Source: an uncultured Lachnospiraceae bacterium (GTDB lineage Bacteria; Bacillota; Clostridia; Lachnospirales; Lachnospiraceae). From it: a stretch of 64,000 nucleotides of DNA. Made by a program: the position numbers and the translations under genes. Of the stretch, positions 8,491-15,413 are shown piece by piece (position 1 is the first letter of the stretch; each line of letters starts with the position of its first letter). The notes beneath the pieces are model-generated. The model had not been told where the DNA came from. It worked only from the letters and a program-made list of their open reading frames with translations, and ran no database searches. The stretch lies in NCBI GenBank assembly GCA_947626435.1, contig CANQSB010000005.1:62001-126000 (forward strand). The letters are read 5' to 3'.

Positions 8491-10887
8491 ATGTTTGGGG
8501 TTATTAAAAGGGATGGCAGCTATGCCGAGTTTAAGCTTGACAAGGTAGGAGGCGCCATTATAAAAGCATTTGACGCTACACAGGTACAGTACAATAAGGA
8601 CGTAATCGATTTGCTCTCGCTGAGAGTTACGGCGGATTTCCAAGGCAAAATCAAGGACGAGTCAATCCATGTGGAGGACATTCAGGACAGCGTTGAGAAG
8701 GTGCTGGAGGAGGCGGGATATACCACCGCGGCAAAGGCGTTCATCCTCTATAGGAAACAGCGCGAGAAAATGCGCAATATGAAATCCACGATACTTGACT
8801 ACAAGGAAGTGGTAAACAGCTACGTCAAGGTCGAGGACTGGCGTGTGAAGGAAAATTCTACGGTGACTTATTCGGTAGGTGGATTGATTTTGTCAAACTC
8901 GGGTGCAGTAACGGCAAATTACTGGCTGTCCGAGATATATGATGAGGAGATAGCGAATGCCCACAGGAACGCGGACATACATATCCATGATTTGTCCATG
9001 CTTACGGGGTATTGTGCCGGCTGGTCGTTAAAGCAGCTCATAAAGGAAGGGCTTGGCGGTATTACAGGTAAAATAACATCTGCTCCCGCAAAGCATCTGT
9101 CAGTGCTGTGCAACCAGATGGTCAATTTCCTTGGCATAATGCAGAATGAATGGGCGGGCGCACAGGCGTTTTCGTCTTTTGACACATACCTTGCGCCGTT
9201 TGTAAAGGCGGACAATCTTTCATATAATGAAGTGAAAAAGTGCATTGAGGCGTTTATATACGGCGTGAACACGCCGAGCCGCTGGGGGACTCAGGCACCA
9301 TTCAGCAACATCACGCTTGACTGGACGGTGCCAAACGACTTGGCGGAGCTGCCTGCGATTGTGGGCGGCAAGGAGATGGATTTCTGCTATAAGGACTGCA
9401 AGGCGGAAATGGACATGATAAATAAGGCGTTTATCGAAACCATGATAGAGGGCGATTCAAATGGCAGAGGCTTCCAGTATCCTATTCCTACATATTCAAT
9501 AACACGCGATTTTGACTGGTCGGACACAGAAAACAACCGACTGTTATTTGAAATGACGGCAAAGTACGGCACGCCGTATTTTTCAAATTATATCAATTCA
9601 GATATGGAACCTTCTGACGTGAGGAGTATGTGCTGCCGCTTAAGACTTGATTTGAGGGAACTCCGAAAAAAAACAGGTGGTTTCTTTGGCTCCGGCGAGA
9701 GTACGGGCAGCGTCGGGGTAGTCACCATAAATATGCCGCGCATTGCATACCTTGCAAAGGACGAGGCTGATTTTTACAAGCGGCTTGATAAGCTTATGGA
9801 TATAAGCGCGCGTTCGCTGAAGATAAAGAGAAACGTTATATCAAAGCTTTTGGACGAGGGATTGTACCCGTATACTAAACGATATCTTGGCAGCTTTGAC
9901 AATCATTTTTCCACGATAGGGCTTATCGGCATGAATGAGGCGGGACTTAACGCGGCTTGGCTGAAAAAGGACTTATCACACAAGGAAACGCAGGAGTTTA
10001 CCAAGGCGGTATTGAACCATATGCGTGAGAGGCTGTCCGATTACCAGGAGCTTTACGGCGATTTATATAATCTTGAGGCTACGCCTGCGGAAAGTACGAC
10101 ATACAGGCTGGCAAAGCACGACAAGCAGAAGTGGCCTGATATCATTACGGCGGGAAATGAAGGCGATACGCCTTACTATACAAATTCATCGCATCTGCCT
10201 GTAGATTATACTACGGATATTTTTGACGCGCTTGACGTGCAGGACGAGCTGCAGACGCTTTATACTTCTGGTACGGTTTTTCACGCGTTTCTCGGTGAAA
10301 AGCTGCCTGATTGGAAAGCGGCGGCAAAGCTTGTAAGGACAATTGCGGAGAACTATAAGCTGCCATATTATACTCTGTCGCCGACTTATTCCATATGCAA
10401 GGAGCATGGGTATCTCAGCGGCGAGCAGAAGAAGTGCCCTAAGTGCGGCAAGGTTACGGAGGTTTACAGTCGTATTACGGGTTACTATAGGCCGGTACAG
10501 AACTGGAATGACGGCAAGCTTCAGGAATATGCCAACAGGACAGAGTACAAGATGGGGAATACAGTTTATGCGGCTCATGAAAAGCTCAATGTAAAGGCGG
10601 TTGAGAAGAAGGCGGCAGAGGAGAGGCGTGCCAGTGCGCGTTCGGGCATGAGCGTGAGGACTTTCCTGTTTACTACGAAGACTTGTCCGAATTGCAGGCT
10701 TGCAAAGGAATATCTCAAAAATATTGATTATACGGTGATTGACGCTGAAGAAAACTCAGAGCTTGCCATAAAGTACGGCGTAATGCAGGCGCCTACACTT
10801 GTCATAGAAGCGGGACAGTCGCGGCAAAAGTATGTGAATGTTTCAAATATCAAAAAATATGCGGATTTTGTAAAGACCGTAGTTTAA
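8491..10887 (+). CDS. nrdD: Anaerobic (class III) ribonucleoside-triphosphate reductase with C-terminal glutaredoxin-like domain
   Basis: Reduces NTPs to dNTPs under anaerobiosis using a glycyl radical. Residues 1-90 form an ATP-cone ('GVIKRDGSYAEFKLDKV'), followed by the large catalytic barrel. Near the C-terminus are a zinc site ('CPKC', residues 649-652) and the glycyl-radical loop 'RITGYYRPVQNW' with the radical Gly about 664. Residues about 720-798 add a thioredoxin/glutaredoxin fold with 'TKTCPNCRLAKEYL' (CPNC, 732-735), possibly the electron donor. No nrdG activase lies next to it. At 798 residues it is longer than a plain NrdD by that extra domain. Confidence 0.95.
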   Translation: MFGVIKRDGSYAEFKLDKVGGAIIKAFDATQVQYNKDVIDLLSLRVTADFQGKIKDESIHVEDIQDSVEKVLEEAGYTTAAKAFILYRKQREKMRNMKSTILDYKEVVNSYVKVEDWRVKENSTVTYSVGGLILSNSGAVTANYWLSEIYDEEIANAHRNADIHIHDLSMLTGYCAGWSLKQLIKEGLGGITGKITSAPAKHLSVLCNQMVNFLGIMQNEWAGAQAFSSFDTYLAPFVKADNLSYNEVKKCIEAFIYGVNTPSRWGTQAPFSNITLDWTVPNDLAELPAIVGGKEMDFCYKDCKAEMDMINKAFIETMIEGDSNGRGFQYPIPTYSITRDFDWSDTENNRLLFEMTAKYGTPYFSNYINSDMEPSDVRSMCCRLRLDLRELRKKTGGFFGSGESTGSVGVVTINMPRIAYLAKDEADFYKRLDKLMDISARSLKIKRNVISKLLDEGLYPYTKRYLGSFDNHFSTIGLIGMNEAGLNAAWLKKDLSHKETQEFTKAVLNHMRERLSDYQELYGDLYNLEATPAESTTYRLAKHDKQKWPDIITAGNEGDTPYYTNSSHLPVDYTTDIFDALDVQDELQTLYTSGTVFHAFLGEKLPDWKAAAKLVRTIAENYKLPYYTLSPTYSICKEHGYLSGEQKKCPKCGKVTEVYSRITGYYRPVQNWNDGKLQEYANRTEYKMGNTVYAAHEKLNVKAVEKKAAEERRASARSGMSVRTFLFTTKTCPNCRLAKEYLKNIDYTVIDAEENSELAIKYGVMQAPTLVIEAGQSRQKYVNVSNIKKYADFVKTVV

Positions 10888-10888
10888 G

Positions 10889-10910
10889 AAACGCAAAGGC
10901 GGCGTTTTTA
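10889..10910 (+). terminator. Short hairpin terminator after nrdD
   Basis: AAACGC (10889-10894) pairs with GCGTTT (10902-10907) over a 7-base loop and runs into T residues, immediately after the nrdD stop. The stem is short, so termination may be partial. Confidence 0.5.
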
Positions 10911-10978
10911 TAGTAGACTGCGGCGGATAGCCGGGCGGCGCGGTATGGCGAATGGCGTGTGATAGGGGGTATGGTAAA

Positions 10979-11926
10979 ATGATTGACAGGCTTATAGATA
11001 AGATTAAAAAGACGGGAGCGCCTATTGTCGTAGGACTTGATCCTATGATGAAGTTTGTGCCCGAGCATATAAAGAAGCTTGCTTTTGAGAAGGAGGGCGA
11101 GACGCTGGAGGGCGCGGCTGAGGCTGTGTGGCTTTTTAATAAGGAGATTATCGACAAGACGTATGACCTGATACCTGCGGTGAAGCCTCAGATTGCCATG
11201 TATGAGCAGTTTGGGATTACGGGACTTTTGGCTTTTAAGAAGACGGTCGATTACTGTAAGGAGAAAGACCTGGTGGTGATAGGTGACGTGAAGCGCGGGG
11301 ACATAGGTTCTACATCGGAGGCTTACGCGGCGGCGCATCTTGGAAAGGTCAAGGTGGGCGATGGCTCATATGCAGGCTTTGATGAAGATTTTGCGACGGT
11401 GAATCCATACCTTGGAAGCGATGGCATACAGCCGTTTATAAATGTATGCAGTGAGGAGAAAAAGGGAATTTTTATACTTGTGAAGACTTCGAATCCCAGT
11501 AGCGGTGAGTTTCAGGACCGCCTTGTGAGGGACGGTGATACGGAGCGGCCACTTTATGAGATAGTAGGCGCAAAGGTGGCGGAGTGGGGGGCGCAGCTTG
11601 TGGGCGTAAACGGTTATAGCAGCGTCGGCGCCGTGGTAGGAGCGACTTATCCCGAGCAGGGGCGCGTACTGCGTAAGCTTATGCCCAAGACGTTTATACT
11701 CGTGCCGGGATATGGAGCGCAGGGCGGCAAGGGCAAAGACTTGATACATTTCTTTGACGATAACCGTTTGGGGGCTATTATCAATTCGTCAAGGGGAATA
11801 ATTGCCGCCTACCAGAATGAGAAGTATGAGAAATTTGGCTCGCTGAATTTTGCCGATGCGTCAAGGCAGGCGGTGATTGATATGATAGAGGACATTAATC
11901 AGGCGTTTGATGGTGTCGGGAAGTAG
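10979..11926 (+). CDS. pyrF: Orotidine 5'-phosphate decarboxylase
   Basis: Decarboxylates OMP to UMP, the last step of de novo pyrimidine synthesis. The 315-residue form with 'VVGLDPMMKF', 'PAVKPQIAMYEQFG' and the catalytic 'VIGDVKRGDIGSTSEAYA' belongs to the longer bacterial type. 'IVNSSRGI'-like 'AIINSSRGIIAAYQ' lies near the end. The start at 10979 is chosen over an in-frame upstream ATG at 10952 because GGGGG lies about 10 bases before it and homology begins there. No other pyr gene is adjacent. Confidence 0.95.
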   Translation: MIDRLIDKIKKTGAPIVVGLDPMMKFVPEHIKKLAFEKEGETLEGAAEAVWLFNKEIIDKTYDLIPAVKPQIAMYEQFGITGLLAFKKTVDYCKEKDLVVIGDVKRGDIGSTSEAYAAAHLGKVKVGDGSYAGFDEDFATVNPYLGSDGIQPFINVCSEEKKGIFILVKTSNPSSGEFQDRLVRDGDTERPLYEIVGAKVAEWGAQLVGVNGYSSVGAVVGATYPEQGRVLRKLMPKTFILVPGYGAQGGKGKDLIHFFDDNRLGAIINSSRGIIAAYQNEKYEKFGSLNFADASRQAVIDMIEDINQAFDGVGK

Positions 11927-11971
11927 GAAGCCGCTAGTAGGAATGGACAGTAAAAATGGAGGAATGACGGT

Positions 11972-12244
11972 ATGAGTGATAATGAATTGTTGTTGGCGAT
12001 ATCGAATATGATGGATAAAAAACTTAGCTCGCAGCTACAGCCGATTGAAAATAGGCTTAAAAAGGTTGAGATGACCTTGGAAAACAATATTGTCCCAAGA
12101 TTGCAAAATATAGAAGCCTGCTATACATCTACATATGACAGGTATAAGAATTATGCTGATAGGATGGAGGCAGCTTTTGCGGATATCGAGATTATGAAAA
12201 AGGTAATCGCCGAGCATAGCGCGAAATTACAAAAAATATCATAG
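11972..12244 (+). CDS. Small coiled-coil protein
   Basis: A 90-residue acidic/basic helical protein. Heptad-like 'LLLAISNMMDKKLSSQLQPIENRLKKVEMTLENN' suggests a coiled coil, and the second half ('DRMEAAFADIEIMKKVIAEHSAKLQ') continues helical. The ATG has GGAGG 13 bases upstream. No signal peptide or membrane segment. It is followed by a terminator, so it closes a transcription unit with pyrF. I do not recognise a function. Confidence 0.7.
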   Translation: MSDNELLLAISNMMDKKLSSQLQPIENRLKKVEMTLENNIVPRLQNIEACYTSTYDRYKNYADRMEAAFADIEIMKKVIAEHSAKLQKIS

Positions 12245-12257
12245 AGGAAATAATAAA

Positions 12258-12298
12258 AGGCGCAAGGCTTTGACTGTTTATAAGCCAAGCGTCTTTTT
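12258..12298 (+). terminator. Terminator after the small coiled-coil gene
   Basis: Arms 12259-12270 and 12282-12293 pair with an internal AA/AA mismatch and are followed by six T. It lies 15 bases after the preceding stop codon. Confidence 0.75.
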
Positions 12299-12343
12299 TC
12301 ATGCCCGTAAATGCACCCGAATGCGCAAAAATAATACTTTACA

Positions 12344-12373
12344 TTGACATAGCCTGTTTTTTAGAGCTAATTT
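12344..12373 (+). promoter_or_regulatory. Probable sigma-A promoter for the C39-like peptidase gene
   Basis: A perfect TTGACA at 12344-12349 is followed after 18 bases by TAATTT at 12368-12373. It lies about 70 bases before the start of the downstream gene. Confidence 0.55.
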
Positions 12374-12441
12374 AGATATAGATATGTAAGAATGATTTTG
12401 TTCATTAAGTATATCATAATTATGCTCATACGGAGGAAAAT

Positions 12442-13485
12442 ATGGCGCAAAGGGTACGCAGCGGAAAAACGGACAATAGGATTAATGCCAAAAGCAAAGT
12501 AAGAAGCAATCAAAGAAGGAAAAGGCGCGTTTATGAAATGCGTAAGCGCAGGCGGAGAAAGCGCGTGCTTTTTGGTCTGGTATTGACATGCTTTGTGCTG
12601 ATGGCATTTAAAATCAAGGACACAAATATACAGATTGAAGAGGTAAAGGCGGCGCTGGAAAAGGCGCAGGCGGCTTATGAAACGGAAAGGCGGCAGCTTT
12701 CAGGTATTGCAGGCGGTAATGGACAAGGCACAGGCATTTATATGGAGAGCGTTAAGGCGATAGAGGTTGCAAAGCCTGTAAAACGCACAAGGGCTGAGGC
12801 TATAGAGTGGCTTAAAGAGTTGGCTGACGGCAATGACGACATTGCGTGGGTCGTAAAAAACGAAGCGGAATATCCCGAGGATTTGCTGATGGCATTGGCA
12901 AATAATCCTGAGATGGCTGACTTTGCCGCAAATTATCGTGAGTATATAAAAGAACCTCCTGCGGACGAGCTTTCAAAGCTTACTGAAGGCGAGAAGGCGC
13001 AGGTGTATCCTTTATTTTTGCAGTGGGACAGGAGATGGGGATATAAGCCGTATGGCGAAAGCTGCATCGGGCTTGCAGGGTGCGGACCGACATGCCTTTC
13101 GATGGTATTGTTTTATTTGACTGGGGACGCGTCATGCACGCCTGATAAGGTGGCGGATTATGGCATGAAAAACGGCTTTTATGTAGAGGGGACAGGGACG
13201 GCATGGGCGCTGATGGAAAATGTGCCGTTTCATGAATTGAAGGTGACGAAGCCTAGTCTTTCGCGGACGGCGCTTACAGGGGTGCTTGACAGCGGATATG
13301 TGATAATATGCGCAATGGGCGCAGGCGATTTTACGACGGCGGGGCATTTTATTGTGATTTATGGATATGATGAGGATGGTTTTATGGTGAACGACCCGAA
13401 TTGCGTGGCAAGGAGCAGGGAAAGATGGACTTATGATGAAATCGCGGGGCAGATTAAGAGTATCTGGGCGTATAAAGGAGTATGA
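12442..13485 (+). CDS. Membrane-anchored C39-like (papain-fold) peptidase
   Basis: 347 residues. An extremely basic N-terminus (about 40 residues rich in Arg/Lys) precedes one membrane helix at about 36-56, giving a type II orientation with the bulk outside. After a coiled linker comes a C39_2-type domain with catalytic Cys214 in 'GCGPTCLSM', His302 in 'GHFIVIYGY' and Asp318 in 'NDPN'. Such proteins are exported cysteine peptidases or amidases. It is a single-gene unit with its own promoter and terminator. Substrate unknown. Confidence 0.85.
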   Translation: MAQRVRSGKTDNRINAKSKVRSNQRRKRRVYEMRKRRRRKRVLFGLVLTCFVLMAFKIKDTNIQIEEVKAALEKAQAAYETERRQLSGIAGGNGQGTGIYMESVKAIEVAKPVKRTRAEAIEWLKELADGNDDIAWVVKNEAEYPEDLLMALANNPEMADFAANYREYIKEPPADELSKLTEGEKAQVYPLFLQWDRRWGYKPYGESCIGLAGCGPTCLSMVLFYLTGDASCTPDKVADYGMKNGFYVEGTGTAWALMENVPFHELKVTKPSLSRTALTGVLDSGYVIICAMGAGDFTTAGHFIVIYGYDEDGFMVNDPNCVARSRERWTYDEIAGQIKSIWAYKGV

Positions 13486-13505
13486 AATTTTTCTGATAAA
13501 AAAGG

Positions 13506-13545
13506 TGAGACTGTCTGATAGTATATCAGGCAGTTTCTTGTTTTT
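13506..13545 (+). terminator. Terminator after the C39-like peptidase gene
   Basis: 14-bp stem 13506-13519 / 13523-13536 (with G-U pairs), 3-base loop, then a T-rich tail to 13545. Confidence 0.88.
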
Positions 13546-13585
13546 TGCGGGTTTGGGCAGGCTGTGTTTGATTGGAGAAAAAATG

Positions 13586-13748
13586 ATGAGCCAAAAAGTA
13601 TACTTTTGGGCTCATTTTATATATCGGCAAAACTCTCACAAATTTAATGCTATTTTACAAAAAAATCATGGTAAAGTCAACTCTTTTTTTGTGCAATTCG
13701 TATATGTGAACAATCCAAAATTTAACAACAAAAAAGTATACTTTTTGG
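13586..13748. repeat. Two AAAAAGTATACTTTTT palindromes ahead of the TnpB-like gene
   Basis: A 30-base near-palindrome at 13586-13615 and a 20-base one at 13729-13748 share the core CAAAAAGTATACTTTTTG. Each is followed by CTCACAAATT (about 13635 and 13765), so the 318-base gap upstream of the TnpB-like gene looks like an old tandem duplication of a palindrome-plus-tail unit. They may be binding sites or relics of transposon ends. Sigma-D-like elements are also present: minus strand TAAA-N14-GCCGATAT (13646 to 13621) and plus strand CAAA-N15-GCCGAAAG (13729-13755). These are suggestive only. Confidence 0.55.
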
Positions 13749-13803
13749 CCGAAAGACTTTAACGCTCACAAATTCACTATTTAAGCGAAGGCAGAGGCAG
13801 AGT

Positions 13804-15138
13804 GTGGAGACAGTTACAAAGACGATATCACAGTACAGCAGGGAGCTTTCGGGCGAAGTCCTGGAATTTCTGAATGGAATAGCGCAGGATTACTGCAAGG
13901 TGAAAAATTACGTGTACAGACGATATTCGGGCATCAAAAGTTTGGACAAGCTTACGCCTGTATATGATATCCTGACGCAGATGCGCTATTGCGGACTCAG
14001 GTCGCAGCTCGAGCTTCCGGTGGTGTATTATGAGCTTGCTGTTACAGAGGCAGTCACTGACATAAAGGCGATGTGGGGAGTATTGAAAAATACGGTACGC
14101 AGCCTTATAGATGCCAATGACGGACTGAATGCGGATGAGCGCATGTATATCAGGACTGTACTTAAGATCAACAGCACTTTCTACGCTGTGCTTAACTGTC
14201 TGGAATACGATATGCCAAATAAAGTCTCAGGCTTGGAGCTTGATACGAAGAAGCTTAACAACCTTATCAGAAGGCTGGTAAGGAGGCATATAAAGACGCC
14301 AAGGCAGCAGAAAGCTGACAATTTTCTCGTGTCGCCCGCAGGTTACAGATATGGCGACGGCGGCATATATCTTGTGAGCCGTACACCGAGAAAGCGTGTA
14401 TTTATACCGTTAAAAGATGATGTGACGACAGACAGGCAGATACGCGTATGTATCAGCGGCAGCAGCGCAAGATTTGCCATCCCGATCGATATGCGTCCAA
14501 GGAAACACAGCGATTATGACAATACAGTATATGCCTATATAGGATACAGAGATATGCTCACTTTATCGAACGGGAATATATACGGTGCGGCGCTGAATGA
14601 AATGGTGGGACCTGAAACCGAGAGATTAAACCGCAAAAACCGGGAACGCGCTAAAGCATATTCGGCTTACAGAATGTATGAGGAAAGCGGCGAAAAAACA
14701 AAAACAGAACGCATTGACAACAATAATCTTGGCAGGAAGAAGTATGATGACCGCAAACGCCGCGAGCGTGAAAAAACTCAAAATTACATCAACGCCGAGA
14801 TAAACAGAATGTTCAGAGAAGAAAAACCGGCACGGATAGTGATCACGAAACCGGTAACCAAGAACAGGACTAAGAATTATTCAAAGGCGTTCAACAGGCG
14901 GCTTACAAGGAATTTCAGAGGATATATCAGGGAAACGCTGATTTATAAGTGCAAGATCAACAGCGTGGAGCTTGTGGAAATAAACTCAAAGGGAACAGGA
15001 AGCATATGTTCCGAATGCGGCAGCGAGGGTAAGCGCGAAAGGGAAAATTTTATATGCCCCGCCTGCGGACTGCATACGACAATAGCTGTAAATACGGCTA
15101 AAAATATAGAAAAAGCGGCAACACCGCAAAACGGTTAA
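13804..15138 (+). CDS. TnpB-family protein lacking RuvC catalytic residues (nuclease-dead)
   Basis: 444 residues, GTG start. The C-terminal half aligns by eye with TnpB/Cas12-type RuvC and zinc-ribbon regions: 'YIGYRDMLTLSNG' for RuvC-I, 'ARIVITKPVTKN' for RuvC-II, 'GSICSECG..CPACG' (Cys 402, 405, 418, 421) for the ribbon and 'TTIAVNTAKNI' for RuvC-III. The acidic residues expected in DxG, E and DxN positions are Tyr245, Thr348 and Ala428. The frame is intact and the ribbon retained, arguing against recent decay. There is no TnpA and no recognised transposon end. Either a domesticated RNA-guided DNA-binding protein or a dying IS gene. Confidence 0.82.
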   Translation: METVTKTISQYSRELSGEVLEFLNGIAQDYCKVKNYVYRRYSGIKSLDKLTPVYDILTQMRYCGLRSQLELPVVYYELAVTEAVTDIKAMWGVLKNTVRSLIDANDGLNADERMYIRTVLKINSTFYAVLNCLEYDMPNKVSGLELDTKKLNNLIRRLVRRHIKTPRQQKADNFLVSPAGYRYGDGGIYLVSRTPRKRVFIPLKDDVTTDRQIRVCISGSSARFAIPIDMRPRKHSDYDNTVYAYIGYRDMLTLSNGNIYGAALNEMVGPETERLNRKNRERAKAYSAYRMYEESGEKTKTERIDNNNLGRKKYDDRKRREREKTQNYINAEINRMFREEKPARIVITKPVTKNRTKNYSKAFNRRLTRNFRGYIRETLIYKCKINSVELVEINSKGTGSICSECGSEGKRERENFICPACGLHTTIAVNTAKNIEKAATPQNG

Positions 15139-15413
15139 ACCTGTATGACCTGAGAATGAACATCCGAAAGGCTGTTTTAACGCGAATGCGTATCACGGGA
15201 AACAACAGTTAATGATAAAGCAATAAACGGCATTATCAGGAGTCCTGACAGACTCTGCTTGTATGCCAAGACCATGGCTTTACATGGAGCGAACTGCGGG
15301 GGATTGATTTTCTCTGCGGAGGCGTAAGCCAAGCTAATCCGTATGATAATAAGAAGATACGGAATATTTTCAGAGGAAAAAATTTTCGGAGGAAAAATTT
15401 TCGGAGGAAAATT
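15139..15413 (+). other. Region after the TnpB-like gene; candidate guide-RNA location
   Basis: 275 bases without a gene. Small hairpins are visible: GAGTC/GACTC at about 15238-15254 and TCCGTAT/ATACGGA at about 15339-15363. TnpB guide RNAs normally overlap the 3' end of the gene and extend past it, so a guide RNA would be expected here, but I cannot delimit it from sequence alone. The region also serves as the leader of the following glycan cluster. Confidence 0.35.
15367..15411 (+). repeat. Three tandem ribosome-binding-site units
   Basis: The unit TTTTCrGAGGAAAAA occurs three times in tandem (15367-15382, 15383-15397, 15398-15411), each carrying an AGAGG or GGAGG Shine-Dalgarno core. Only the last, three bases before the ATG at 15414 from its A-run, is in position to start the glycan gene. 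Slippage between units could change leader length or create alternative pairing. Confidence 0.75.

Noticed and set aside
9666-9673. Run of eight A within nrdD as a possible phase-variation tract
   Set aside because: The gene is in frame through it and A8 runs are common at this base composition; no switching logic.
13433-13762. 109-residue open frame overlapping the end of the C39-like peptidase gene
   Set aside because: It overlaps the upstream gene, spans its terminator hairpin and a palindrome, and has no ribosome binding site.
13804-15413. Complete IS605/IS607-type insertion sequence
   Set aside because: No TnpA or serine resolvase partner, and no convincing end structures bracket the gene.
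15139-15413. c-di-GMP or purine riboswitch before the glycan cluster
   Set aside because: I looked for their conserved core sequences and found no convincing match.
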